This document shows positions 8,159-17,323 of a stretch of DNA of 47,644 bases, piece after piece. Under the pieces are notes generated by a model, which saw nothing but the letters and a program-made list of their open reading frames with translations, ran no database searches and was not told the DNA's origin. How positions within the stretch are numbered: position 1 is the stretch's first letter; the number at the start of each line of letters is the position of its first letter. The DNA is taken from NCBI GenBank assembly GCA_028821265.1, contig JAPPGU010000032.1, positions 1 through 47,644 of the forward strand. The letters are read 5' to 3'. The stretch comes from a bacterium. GTDB lineage: Bacteria; Actinomycetota; Acidimicrobiia; Spongiisociales; Spongiisociaceae. Position numbers and translations under genes: made by a program.

Positions 8159-9886
8159 CTACAGGCCGATATGGCCGGCCAGGTCGGATACCACCGCTCC
8201 GGCATGCCCCTCCAGGTCGCGTTCGACTCCGGACGGGTCATCGGATCCGGTAACCGGCCGGGTGGAATCCACGTACATTTTAAGCTTGGGCTCGGTGCCG
8301 CTCGGCCGGACCAGCACCCGGGTACGATCCTGGAGCCGTAGCTCTACCAGGGACGCTGCTCCCAGCCACCGGGGCCTCCGTTCGGCGCCCTCGCGGTAGT
8401 CGGTCATTCCCACCACCGCCACTCCTCCCAAGGCATCCGGGGGGTCTTCCGCCAGCCGTCCCATGGCGCTGCTGATCTCGCCCGCTCCGGCCGCTCCTGA
8501 CCTCCTGATGCTGTGCTGGATCGAGACCCACAGCCCGAAGCGGCGATACAGCGCTTCCAGCCGGTCGAGCACCGTCTCGCCCCGTCTCCGGCACTCGGAT
8601 GCCAGATCGGCCATGAACAGGGCGGCCGACAGGCCATCCTTGTCATACACCAAGCCCCCCACCGCATGGCCCAGGGCCTCCTCGAAACCGAAGGCCAGCG
8701 CGCCCCGTCCCTCGGCCTCGATGTCGAGCGCCGCGTTCATGATCCATTTGAAACCGGTGAGGGTGGTCTCGAAGCGGGCTCCCCGGGCAGCCGCCACCAG
8801 TCCGGCCATGGGCGAGCTGACGATGGTGCTGACAACGAGAGGTTGCCGGCCGCGAGGGTCCTCGCCGGCCGGCCGTTGCGAGAGGACATAGTCGGTCAGC
8901 AGTACCCCCACCTGGTTGCCGGTGAGGCTGACCCATCCGTTGCGGCCGGGCACCGCCACCCCCAACCGATCGGCGTCAGGATCGTTGGCCAGCACCATGT
9001 CGGCACCGACCTTTCCCGCCAGGGCCAGCGCCAGGTCCATGGCGCCCGGCTCCTCGGGATTGGGAAACGGCAGGGTCGGAAAGCGCCCGTCCGGTTCGGC
9101 CTGCTCGTCAACCGGATGAACATCCCGGTAACCGGCTCCGGCCAGCAGCTCGCGCATGTACCGCCCGCCCACCCCATGCATCGGGGTGTAGACGATCCGC
9201 AGGCGGGGATCGACTGTCGCGGTCGACCGCAGCCGGGCGAGCTCGTCCCGGTACCCGTCCCAGACATCGGGAGAGAGGGGACCTGTCTCCCCGCCTCCCT
9301 GGAGTGGCGCATCCACCACGGGTACATCGACCGCCGCACCCACCCGGTCGATGGCTGCAGAGATGCCGGCGTCCACGGGGGGAATTATCTGGGCGCCGTT
9401 GGCGTCATAGACCTTGTAGCCGTTGTCCCGGGGCGGGTTGTGGCTGGCGGTGATCATCACGCCTGCACAGGCACCCAGGACCCGGACCGCGTATGCCACC
9501 AGAGGAGTCGGAACCTCCTCCTCCCAGAACCTGACCCGGAGACCGGCGGCGCTCAGTACCCCGACCGTGTCGCGCATGAAGTCCGAGCTGGACGGCCGGG
9601 CATCACGGCCCACCACCACCGGAGCGTCCGGCGCTCCCCCGTGGCGGGCCAGCAGGAAGTCGGCCAGCCCGCGGGTGGCCCGTGTGACTGTGGCGCGGTT
9701 CATCCGGTTGGAACCGGCTTCCACGATCCCGCGCAGTCCGGCGGTGCCGAAGGCGAGCGTCCCGTCCATGCGATCCGCCAGCTCGGTCAGGTTTCCGGAG
9801 TCGAGCAGGGCGCTCAACTCGGCTCTGGTGCGGGGATCGGGATCGCCCAGGATCCAGGCCCTGGCCCGCTCCACCACGTCGCTCAT
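8159..9886 (-). CDS. Phospho-sugar mutase (phosphoglucomutase/phosphomannomutase family)
   Basis: An alpha-D-phosphohexomutase that moves phosphate between C1 and C6 (or C5 in pentose relatives). All four domain signatures appear in order: the phosphoserine loop TASHNPP (Ser near residue 148), the metal loop DPDADR near 305, the sugar-binding FGFEEALGH near 395, and the phosphate-binding RPSGTEPK near 540. A length of about 575 residues, with the N-terminal FGTAGLRG motif, fits the long subgroup that includes PGM2-type phosphopentomutases. The exact sugar cannot be told. ATG at 9886 (MSDVVERARAW) is chosen over an upstream in-frame GTG at 9898; neither has a good SD. The gene is last before the restriction island on this strand. 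Confidence 0.91.
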   Translation of the reverse strand: MSDVVERARAWILGDPDPRTRAELSALLDSGNLTELADRMDGTLAFGTAGLRGIVEAGSNRMNRATVTRATRGLADFLLARHGGAPDAPVVVGRDARPSSSDFMRDTVGVLSAAGLRVRFWEEEVPTPLVAYAVRVLGACAGVMITASHNPPRDNGYKVYDANGAQIIPPVDAGISAAIDRVGAAVDVPVVDAPLQGGGETGPLSPDVWDGYRDELARLRSTATVDPRLRIVYTPMHGVGGRYMRELLAGAGYRDVHPVDEQAEPDGRFPTLPFPNPEEPGAMDLALALAGKVGADMVLANDPDADRLGVAVPGRNGWVSLTGNQVGVLLTDYVLSQRPAGEDPRGRQPLVVSTIVSSPMAGLVAAARGARFETTLTGFKWIMNAALDIEAEGRGALAFGFEEALGHAVGGLVYDKDGLSAALFMADLASECRRRGETVLDRLEALYRRFGLWVSIQHSIRRSGAAGAGEISSAMGRLAEDPPDALGGVAVVGMTDYREGAERRPRWLGAASLVELRLQDRTRVLVRPSGTEPKLKMYVDSTRPVTGSDDPSGVERDLEGHAGAVVSDLAGHIGL

Positions 9887-9912
9887 AGAAGCCGACACCA
9901 GTAACCGGCCCC

Positions 9913-9930
9913 AGCGGGATAGAACCCGCT
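9913..9930 (-). terminator. Weak hairpin between hsdR and the mutase gene
   Basis: AGCGGG pairs with CCCGCT around ATAGAA. It lies 110 bases past the hsdR stop and just before the mutase start. There is no T-tract. It could end the defence operon transcript, but it could also be chance in high-GC DNA. Confidence 0.25.
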
Positions 9931-10039
9931 GCGTCCCTTTCCCACCAGCCGAATCCGCCCTCTCCCATATGCCGGGGAATCCAACTGAGACCTACTCGCC
10001 ACCGTCATCCTGACTGAAATCCGGTGGGCCGCTTAAGCG

Positions 10040-13000
10040 TCATTGACCCCTACTTCTGGGGGTGCTAGCCGGTAGGGGACTGAACTGCGGTAGGTAGGTG
10101 ACGTCGAAGATTGTCCTCGAGAGCCAGTCGCGGAAGGACTCGTTGTCGCTGAACTGCTTGAACAACTCGGTGTGGACTGCCACCAGTTCCGTCATGGCCT
10201 GTGCCAAGGCATTGTCGTGCTCGATCCGGGCGTTCTGCTTGTCGGAGTTGGCCATCGCGTTCCGATACGCCCTGTTCCCGCCAACTTTCTCCGGTAGTTC
10301 CTCGGTGATCACCTTCTCGACCCTGTCTCGATCCTGCCAGTCGATGCCTCCGAAGAGGTCGTTGAACTCATCGAGGATGTTGGAGAGCAGGTCCATCTCC
10401 GGTTCGGGCTTCTGGCCACCCCCTTCGGTCGGCACCGGCCCGATCTCCGCGTCCTCGTCGGGGAGCTGTATCTCCTGCACCGCCTGCTTCTCCACGCGGT
10501 AGCTGTCCATGTCGATAGCTTCGAGGATCCCCTTCGACAGGTCGTCCTCTACGGGGGCGGGCAACTTGGGAACGAGGAAAGTCAGGAAGATCGACAGCTT
10601 TTCCCACGCGCCGTTGGTGTAGGGCAGGATGGCCGCTAGGAACCCGTAGGACCGGAGGAAGGCCTTCGCCGTGCTCTTGAAGTCCACCTGGCCGTCCTCG
10701 TCCAGTTCCTCCACGTAGATCGAGACGCATCCGTCCAGAATCGGATCGAGCCGGTCGCGGTCTTCGCCGGAGAGGTACCGCTCGACCAACTCCTCCATAT
10801 CCAGCCAGCTGTAGACCTGATACCCATCAAGGGTCGCCTTGAGGTCATGGAGCCTGTCGGGATCGGTTTCCTCCGACAGAATCGTTGTCCGGTAGTAGGG
10901 AGCGAAGGCGAACCTGATCGTGTCGGCGGCGTTCGTGAAGTCGAGCACGAAGGCGTCGTGCTTCTTGGGGTGCGCCCGGTTGAGACGCGACAGCGTCTGA
11001 ACAGCCCTAACGCCCGACAGCGGCTTGTCCACGTACATGGTGTGCAGCAGAGGCTCGTCATAGCCGGTCTGGAACTTGTCGGCGCACACGAGGAAGCGAT
11101 ACGGGTCTTGCTGGATATTGTCGCGGATCAGGTTTGACGAGAAGCCGTTGAGGGACGCCTCTGTGACCGTCTCGCCACCGTACTCGTGCTTGCCAGAGAA
11201 GGCGACGATGGCTTTGTAAGGGCTCTTGGTCTCCGTCAGACACTTCTGGATGGAGTAGAAGTAGTTGACGGCTCGCCTAACGCTGCTCGTCACCACCATG
11301 GCGCGTGCCTGGCCACCGAGCTTCTGCAAGCCAGCTACCTGCTCGCGAAAGTGATCCACCATGATCTCCGCCTTCATCCCGATCGCGTGATCGTGATCCT
11401 CGACATAACGGCGCAGCTTCGCGCGGGCCCGCTTGGAGTCGAACTCGGGATCTCCCTCCACCGTCTTGACCAGCCGGTAGTAGCTGTTCACCGGCGTGTA
11501 GCTCTTCAGCACGTCGATGATGAACCCTTCCTGGATGGCCTGCTTCATGGTGTAGGAATGGAAGGGCGTGTATCTGGTCTTGTCACCTTCGGGAACGGGC
11601 GTTCCGAAGATTTCCAGCGTCTTGTTCTTGGGAGTGGCGGTAAAAGCGAAGTAGCTGGCGTTCTCCAGCATCTTCTTGGACTCCATGATCCGGTTGATCT
11701 TGTCCTCGGTGGTCTCCTCCTCTTCCTCCGCCCCGGCCTCGCCCAGCGCCATCGACACGGCCGCCGATGCCTTCCCTCCCTGGCTCGAATGGGCTTCGTC
11801 GATGATGATGGCAAACGTGCGTCCCCGGTGCTCGTTCCCGATGGCGTCGAGGATGTACGGGAACTTCTGGACCGTGGTGATCACGATCCGCTTGCCCTCC
11901 CGCAGCAGCTTACGGAGGTGTTTGGAGTCCTCGGCATGACCCACGACCGAACCGACCTGGGCAAACTGCCTGATGGTGTCCCGGATCTGGCGGTCCAGTA
12001 CCAGCCGGTCCGTGACGACGATCACGGAGTCGAACAGCGTTCCGCCGCCGCGCTCAAGCCCGATCATCTGGTGAGCCAGCCAAGCGATGGAGTTGGACTT
12101 GCCGCTTCCCGCCGAGTGCTGGATCAGATAACGGTGACCGACTCCTCTAGCGGATGCATCGGCCAACAGTTTTCGCACCACATCCAACTGGTGATGGCGG
12201 GGCCATATCTGCTCCCGCTTCTTTCGCCCGGTTTTGTCATCCCTCGTCTCCACAGTCTGGGCGAAGTTCTCGATGATGTCGGTCAGGCCGTCCGGGGTCA
12301 GGACCTTCTTCCACAGGTAGTCGGTCTTGAGACCATACGGATTCGGCGGATTGCCCGCGCCGTCGTTCCACCCTTGGTTGAAGGGCAGGAACCACGATGC
12401 CTTACCCCGGAGGTGGGTGCAGTAATGCACCTGATGGTCGTCAACAGCGAAGTGGGCGAGACAGCGACCAAACTCGAAGAGCCTCTCCCTGGGGTTGCGA
12501 TCCCGCCTGTACTGCTCGACCGCGTCATCCACCGTTTGCTTGGTCAGGCTGTTCTTCAACTCGAAGGTTGCGATGGGCAGGCCGTTGACGAACAGGCACA
12601 GGTCCAAGGCAAGTTGGGCGTTGTCGTTGCTGTACCGGAGTTGCCTCGTCACGCTGAAGCGGTTCTCCACGTAAAGCGCCTTGGCATTCACGTTCCCGGG
12701 CGACGGCGTTCCGTACATCAGGTCGATGCGGTGCGGCCCGTGATTTACACCCGTTCGCAGCACGTCGATCGTGCCGCGCCTCGTGACCTGTCCCCGCAAC
12801 CTCGCCAGGAACTTGCGACGGGTCGGGTTGTCGTGGCCGAGATTCAGCGCATCAGCAGCTTCGGGCTGGGTGGCTTGGAGGAAGGCGGAAAGATGGGCCA
12901 AGTCGACGCAGTACTCCCGGTCATAGTCCTGCGACCTTCCGCAAATCCATCCCGTTCCATCGCTGGACGGGTGTTCATGCTCGTCTAGATGGGACGCATA

Positions 13001-13069
13001 ACACGGACTGCTTGTCAGCGTCTTGTAGATGAGGCGCTCAAGCCCGGTCTCGCTGATGTCGGTGGTCAT
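10040..13069 (-). CDS. hsdR: Type I restriction enzyme, R subunit (HsdR)
   Basis: The motor and nuclease subunit of a type I restriction complex, which translocates and cuts unmethylated foreign DNA. The N-terminal nuclease shows D156 and E170-x-K172, the same spacing as in classical HsdR enzymes, within a LFVNGLPIATFELKN segment. The SF2 motor follows: Walker A-type AGSGKS at 321-326, DEAH at 425-428, TATPKN near 490 and later helicase motifs (TSSVRRAVNYF, DKFQTGYDEP, LSRLNR). The helical C-terminus reaches residue 1009, a normal length. The ATG overlaps the stop of the small HicB-like gene by four bases (ATGA), so expression depends on that upstream frame. The nuclease and motor residues are intact, so loss of function would come from the broken HsdS alone. 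Confidence 0.95.
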   Translation of the reverse strand: MTTDISETGLERLIYKTLTSSPCYASHLDEHEHPSSDGTGWICGRSQDYDREYCVDLAHLSAFLQATQPEAADALNLGHDNPTRRKFLARLRGQVTRRGTIDVLRTGVNHGPHRIDLMYGTPSPGNVNAKALYVENRFSVTRQLRYSNDNAQLALDLCLFVNGLPIATFELKNSLTKQTVDDAVEQYRRDRNPRERLFEFGRCLAHFAVDDHQVHYCTHLRGKASWFLPFNQGWNDGAGNPPNPYGLKTDYLWKKVLTPDGLTDIIENFAQTVETRDDKTGRKKREQIWPRHHQLDVVRKLLADASARGVGHRYLIQHSAGSGKSNSIAWLAHQMIGLERGGGTLFDSVIVVTDRLVLDRQIRDTIRQFAQVGSVVGHAEDSKHLRKLLREGKRIVITTVQKFPYILDAIGNEHRGRTFAIIIDEAHSSQGGKASAAVSMALGEAGAEEEEETTEDKINRIMESKKMLENASYFAFTATPKNKTLEIFGTPVPEGDKTRYTPFHSYTMKQAIQEGFIIDVLKSYTPVNSYYRLVKTVEGDPEFDSKRARAKLRRYVEDHDHAIGMKAEIMVDHFREQVAGLQKLGGQARAMVVTSSVRRAVNYFYSIQKCLTETKSPYKAIVAFSGKHEYGGETVTEASLNGFSSNLIRDNIQQDPYRFLVCADKFQTGYDEPLLHTMYVDKPLSGVRAVQTLSRLNRAHPKKHDAFVLDFTNAADTIRFAFAPYYRTTILSEETDPDRLHDLKATLDGYQVYSWLDMEELVERYLSGEDRDRLDPILDGCVSIYVEELDEDGQVDFKSTAKAFLRSYGFLAAILPYTNGAWEKLSIFLTFLVPKLPAPVEDDLSKGILEAIDMDSYRVEKQAVQEIQLPDEDAEIGPVPTEGGGQKPEPEMDLLSNILDEFNDLFGGIDWQDRDRVEKVITEELPEKVGGNRAYRNAMANSDKQNARIEHDNALAQAMTELVAVHTELFKQFSDNESFRDWLSRTIFDVTYLPQFSPLPASTPRSRGQ

Positions 13070-13233
13070 GCGTCCCCATCACCGAAGTGGCAAAGAACGG
13101 CATCCTCGACCATAGCCCTGAGATCGGCCCAGTCTTCACCCTGCGTGAAGATGCTGTAGCCCAACGCCCGAGCATCGAAGCCACCCTCCGGGGCCTCGGC
13201 GACCTCGAATAAAATCTCTGCTGGCGCTTCCAT
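13066..13233 (-). CDS. Small HicB-like (DUF1902-type) protein inside the restriction operon
   Basis: A 55-residue protein reading EILFEVAEAPEGGFDARALG, then YSIFTQGEDWADLRAMVEDAV. This is the partial-RNase-H-like HicB antitoxin fold, of the kind often annotated as '2-oxoisovalerate dehydrogenase' fragments. In most genomes such proteins run about ten residues longer and sit beside a HicA mRNA-interferase gene. Here no HicA frame is present, and the protein ends at CHFGDGDA. ATG with GGAGGA four bases upstream is chosen over an in-frame GTG at 13251. The last four bases overlap the hsdR start. The position between hsdS and hsdR suggests either a passenger relic or a leader frame that tunes HsdR translation. 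The family call is by eye. Confidence 0.65.
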   Translation of the reverse strand: MEAPAEILFEVAEAPEGGFDARALGYSIFTQGEDWADLRAMVEDAVLCHFGDGDA

Positions 13234-13282
13234 AGGGTCCTCCACGTTCACAGGCCGCGGTTCTACGTACGCTCCTCCAACC

Positions 13283-14599
13283 TCACGGCAACTGGGCCGC
13301 CGCCTCGCGCACGTCCAGTTTGCCCGTTACCACGTCGGCTACCAAACGGGTGCAGTACTCTTGGACTAGTTCGATCTGACGGTGAGCGCGATTGATGGCG
13401 TCCGCGACTCTTGCAAATTCCCTGCTAACATATGAGAGTAGTTGTTGTTGTTCATCTATGGGTGGCAGCACGACTTTGAAGCGCTTGATATCCTCGCAAG
13501 TGAGCGCGGCCTTTGTGCTGCCCGAAGCACTGCTGATGGCACGAAGTTCGCTATAGGCAGCGGTCAGGTACATATGGAGGTACCGCGACGACACGCGTTG
13601 CGGCTTCGGTGTGATCGAAGCCATATGCTGATTGATCGTCGCTTCTATAGAGAGCACAGCTGACATTCCCCGAGTCTTGCCCTGCCCTGTAATCCCGACC
13701 AATACGCTGCCCGGACGTAAGCGTGGCAAGTGGCACTCACGTAAGGCCAAGTCAGTAACGAATTGCTCCGCATACGTAATAGTACCTTGGTTGACACTGG
13801 AACTATTCAACCAGGCGTGTGTCCCTTCAGTCCAGTAAGATAAGTTGCTTCGTGACGGTGTGGAACCATTGGTTACTCTAGCGAAGTGTCCTACGCGAAT
13901 GATCTCCCAGTGCTCCGGGATGTCGCCTATCCACTTGACGCCGGAGGACTTGAGGCGGACGTTGGGATTGAGGCCGAGTATGACGGCCTAATTGACGACA
14001 GCCCGCTTCTCCTCCTCCAACAGGGCGATGAGTTTTCGCTTCGCGCTGACGTACCGTTGTGCCTGCCAGTCAACGTGGCTGAGGTAACGCACGATGGTCC
14101 GCTGCTCGGAGGGGGGTGGAAGAGGAAGGTAGGAGCGACTCAACGCTGTATAGTCAATGTTCTTTCCTTGCCGAATCCCTGTTACATGTAGAGTCAGGTT
14201 CTCGATATACGGTTTTGACTTGAATAATAACGCGAGATACGCATGTACAGACGCATCCAAAGGATAGAGGACTGTATAGGTGGGGCTTATTATACCTTGT
14301 TCTCGCGCATACTCAATCCCACCCTGGAAAGAGCGGAGACTGATAACAAAATCACCAGTTCGCACTAGTTTCAGAAGATGCAGATTCTTTAGAGCGAGTA
14401 CTGTTCGTTGCTCGTACTGTTCTTTATGAACAACGCCCTTTGTTTGTGTCACAGCAAGCAAGGGTTCATCAGGGTGTCCTTTCTCGCTTCGTTTCTTTAG
14501 GATCGTCTTTACTCGCCGTAGTGCCCAATGCTTTGGCACTTTGTCGAGCCATTCTAAGCCGGACGGCTTATAGTCAGTATAAGTGGAAGGCGTGGTCAT
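13283..14599 (-). pseudogene. hsdS: Type I specificity subunit HsdS, split by one in-frame amber codon
   Basis: HsdS carries two target-recognition domains (TRDs) separated by helical spacers and sets which split DNA site is methylated and cut. The first TRD and spacer (203 residues) end at KRAVVN followed by TAG at 13988-13990. The same frame continues without any shift: AVILGLNPNVRLKSSGVKW, then GDIPEHWEIIRVGHF, the second TRD, and the closing helix ending TRLVADVVTGKLDVREAA. In relatives the junction reads KRAVINQAVTRGLDPNV, so TAG sits where CAG (Gln) is expected, a single C-to-T change. No ATG or well-placed SD follows the stop, so the second half would need readthrough or reinitiation. 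The start ATG has GGAAGGT five bases upstream. The DNA is visibly poorer in G+C than its neighbours. The first half alone is a half-HsdS that could dimerise. Confidence 0.9.
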
Positions 14600-14685
14600 A
14601 GCGACCTTCCAGTTTGACTAGGCGCAGGTTTAAAGGAATCCCTAATCTTTACTGCATAACCAATAAGTCCTCGCACGTATATTTG

Positions 14686-14695
14686 TGTGATCACA
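14686..14695. promoter_or_regulatory. Palindrome TGTGATCACA in the hsdM-hsdS gap
   Basis: A perfect 10-base palindrome within the 147-base A+T-rich gap that separates hsdM from hsdS on the minus strand. Normal hsdM-hsdS pairs overlap or nearly touch, so this gap may hold an hsdS promoter, and the palindrome could be an operator. It resembles CRP half-sites but lacks their six-base spacer. No gene fits in the gap. Confidence 0.2.
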
Positions 14696-14746
14696 ATGCC
14701 CAGCCCAAGGGGTCAGGACAACCGCTGCGGGTCTCAACCGAAAGTG

Positions 14747-16747
14747 CTAGTCCCATCCTACAATCTCTGCCAGCAACCCCTTCGTCCCCCGGTCCAACGC
14801 GAGGATGTCCGCCCGTATCTCCTCAAGAGGCCGCAAGGGCTCGGGCTTGAAGAAGTGGCGGATGAAGCTAATCTCGTATCCGACCCTGATGTTCTTCGTC
14901 GCGTACCAGGCGTCGGGTGCGTGCGGGAGCACCTCCCGGCGCAGAAAGCCCTCGATCCGGCCCTCTTCCAACAGAGGCACCCGTTCGGTGTCCCTTAGGT
15001 CGGGGTCCGGCTCGTACTCGACGATGACCGGTTCGCTGTTGATTGTCACCGCGAACAGGCCGCGCAGGGGGTCTGCTCCCACGCTCCGCTTGTGTATCCT
15101 TCTGATGACCGGCGGCGCGGTGTCGGTGCGTTCGTGTGTTCCCTTCAGGTCCCTTATCTCTCTGATAGTGTAGCGTCGTTCGGGATCCACACCCTCAAGT
15201 CTCAGGGGGCGTTCAACGGTAACCTTGTGGTAACCGAAGGTCTCGTTGCAATATATCTTAGACTGTTCCGTCTCTTCGAAGGCCAGGAATGCATCGCAGA
15301 TACGCTCTATATCCTTCTTCGATAGTTCACAGTTCTTCTTACCCAAGTTCTTGCGCAGCGGTCCGTACCACTGAGTGGCGTCGATGAGTTGTACATAGCC
15401 GCGGCGGTGGGCTGGCTTGCGGTTGCTGAGTATCCAAATGTAGGTGGCAATGCCGGTGTTGTAGAACATGTTGAGCGGTAGCGCGACGATGGCCTCAAGC
15501 CAGTCGTTCTCGATGATCCAGCGGCGGATGTTGCTCTCTCCCTGCCCGGCGTCGCCGGTGAATAGGGAGCTTCCGTTGTGGACCTCGGCGATCCGGCTAC
15601 CGATCTCCGTGTCCTGTTTCATCTTGCTCAGCATGTTGGCCAGGAACATCATCTGGCCATCGCTGGAGCGGGTGATGAGCGAATAGTCGGGTATGTCGCC
15701 GTGCTCTACGACAAAGCGCTGGTCCCTGATGCCCGACTTGCCGCCCATGCGTTGCAGGTCGGTTTTCCAACTCTTGCCGTAGGGCGGATTGGAGAGCATG
15801 AAGTCGAACTCGCGGGCTGGAAAGCCGTCGGAGGCCAGGGTGGAGCCGTACCTCAGGTTGTCGGCCCCGGCGCCCTCACCCTTCAGGATTAGATCCGCCT
15901 TACTGATGGCGTATGTCTCCGGGTTCACTTCTTGGCCGTATAGGTGGACGGATACCTCCTTGTCCCTCTCCCTGGCCAGCTGGGTCAGCGTCTCTTCCGC
16001 GACGGTGAGCATCCCGCCCGTTCCGCAGGCACCGTCGTAAACAAGGTAGGTCCCGGACTCGACCTCATCTGCGACCGGCAGGAAGACTAGCCGCGCCATG
16101 AGCTGCACAACATCTCTGGGGGTGAAGTGCTCGCCTGCCTCCTCGTTGTTCTCCTCATTGAAGCGGCGGATGAGCTCTTCGAAGACGGTGCCCATGCTGT
16201 GATTGTCCAAGCCGTCGAGGCGCACGGAGCCGTCGGCGTTGAAGACGGGGCGCGGGCTGAGGTTCACCGACCCGTCCAGGAACTTCTCCAGCAGGAACCC
16301 CAGCGCGTCAGCTTCGACCAGGGTGGGGATCTGGTTGCGGAACTTGAACTTCTCCAAGACTTCCTGGACATTGGGCGAGAAGCCATCGAGGTAAGCCTCG
16401 AAGTCTGCCCGCAGTTGCTGCTGCCGTGCCCGGGAGGTCAGGTCGCGGAGCCTGAATGGAGACGTGTTGTAGAACGACTCGGCCGCCGCCTGGCGCAACG
16501 CCGCGTCCTGGTTCGCTACACCCGCGGCGTCCAGCTGGGCTTTCATGCGGAGCACAGCGTCTTTCGTTGGCTCGAGCACAGCATCCAGTCGGCGGATGAC
16601 CGTCATAGGCAGGATGACGTCGCGGTACTTCCCGCGCACGTAGATATCGCGCAGCACGTCGTCCGCGATACCCCATATGAAGCTGCTGATGTTCAAAGCG
16701 CTCAACTGCTCTACCTCGTTAGCGGTCGGTTGGGTTCGTACGATCAC
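14747..16747 (-). CDS. hsdM: Type I N6-adenine DNA methyltransferase, M subunit (HsdM)
   Basis: Methylates adenine in the host copies of the site chosen by HsdS. The N-terminal helical domain (LSALNISSFIWGIADDVLRD, then YRDVILPMTVIRRLD) is followed by the SAM-binding motif I YDGACGTGGML near residue 240. The catalytic motif IV is SNPPY with N320-P-P-Y323. A further 340 residues contain the NTGIATYIW segment common to HsdM, then an extended C-terminus. At 666 residues it is of the longer HsdM type. The start is GTG (MIVRTQPTAN) without a strong SD. The vsr gene lies 123 bases upstream on the same strand, and hsdS follows after 147 bases. The catalytic residues are intact. Confidence 0.94.
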   Translation of the reverse strand: MIVRTQPTANEVEQLSALNISSFIWGIADDVLRDIYVRGKYRDVILPMTVIRRLDAVLEPTKDAVLRMKAQLDAAGVANQDAALRQAAAESFYNTSPFRLRDLTSRARQQQLRADFEAYLDGFSPNVQEVLEKFKFRNQIPTLVEADALGFLLEKFLDGSVNLSPRPVFNADGSVRLDGLDNHSMGTVFEELIRRFNEENNEEAGEHFTPRDVVQLMARLVFLPVADEVESGTYLVYDGACGTGGMLTVAEETLTQLARERDKEVSVHLYGQEVNPETYAISKADLILKGEGAGADNLRYGSTLASDGFPAREFDFMLSNPPYGKSWKTDLQRMGGKSGIRDQRFVVEHGDIPDYSLITRSSDGQMMFLANMLSKMKQDTEIGSRIAEVHNGSSLFTGDAGQGESNIRRWIIENDWLEAIVALPLNMFYNTGIATYIWILSNRKPAHRRGYVQLIDATQWYGPLRKNLGKKNCELSKKDIERICDAFLAFEETEQSKIYCNETFGYHKVTVERPLRLEGVDPERRYTIREIRDLKGTHERTDTAPPVIRRIHKRSVGADPLRGLFAVTINSEPVIVEYEPDPDLRDTERVPLLEEGRIEGFLRREVLPHAPDAWYATKNIRVGYEISFIRHFFKPEPLRPLEEIRADILALDRGTKGLLAEIVGWD

Positions 16748-16870
16748 CGAGCATCCCAGAGCAACGGTCGAATTGGAACCAAGCTACAGCCATGAGGAAG
16801 GGGGATGCAATCGGAGGGACGCTTCATCCGCCCCTACAGCAACGATGTCGGCAGCCGGCGAGGGGCGTGG

Positions 16871-17323
16871 TCAGCCCGCCGGTGAATGGTCGGTTGATGA
16901 CCGTGGGCCGTACCGGGCACGGACGACTTTCTCCACGCGATCGGCCGCAGTGGCCGGATCCTCGTGTTCCCAGATTCGGATCACCACCCAGCCGGCCCGT
17001 GCGAGAGCATCGTCGGCAGCACGGTCTCGCCTGACATTCGCGTCGAGCTTCTCCCGCCACCACTCGGAGTTGGTCTTCGGGAAAGTCTCGTGGTCGGGAC
17101 AGCGGTGCCAGAAACAACCATCGACAAACACGGCAACTCGAATCCGAGTGAACACGATGTCGGGTCTGGTTCGTCCGACTTGGGGAAGCGGTAGATCTAT
17201 GCGGTACCGGAGTCCCCGGCGGTGAAGTTCGCGGCGAACCGCCAACTCCGGGCCGGTGTGGCGGCGACGAACCCTGCTCATCCGAGCAGACTCGGCGGGC
17301 GAAGGGCGAACCGGTTCCGACAC
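16871..17323 (-). CDS. vsr: Very short patch repair endonuclease (Vsr)
   Basis: Nicks DNA beside T:G mismatches that arise when 5-methylcytosine deaminates, protecting cytosine-methylated sites from mutation. The Vsr signature is clear: SRVRRRHTGPELAVRREL at the N-terminus, RPDIVF with the metal-binding D55, and FVDGCFWHRCPDH with H73. FPKTNSEWWREKLDANVRRD follows. The length of 150 residues is normal. The upstream ATG (MSEPVRP) is chosen because family members begin before the RMSRVRRRHTGPE segment. The partner methylase is the cytosine methyltransferase encoded divergently about 300 bases away, while on its own strand it precedes hsdM. It could be transcribed with either promoter context, but only the cytosine methylase makes biochemical sense as a partner. 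Confidence 0.95.
   Translation of the reverse strand: MSEPVRPSPAESARMSRVRRRHTGPELAVRRELHRRGLRYRIDLPLPQVGRTRPDIVFTRIRVAVFVDGCFWHRCPDHETFPKTNSEWWREKLDANVRRDRAADDALARAGWVVIRIWEHEDPATAADRVEKVVRARYGPRSSTDHSPAG

Noticed and set aside
11186-12988. 600-codon open frame on the plus strand across hsdR
   Set aside because: It lies exactly opposite the coding frame of a complete HsdR with all motifs. Long antisense frames are expected from codon bias in high-GC DNA, and its product resembles no family.
14686-14695. TGTGATCACA as a true CRP site
   Set aside because: CRP half-sites need a six-base spacer. Only a generic operator candidate is kept.
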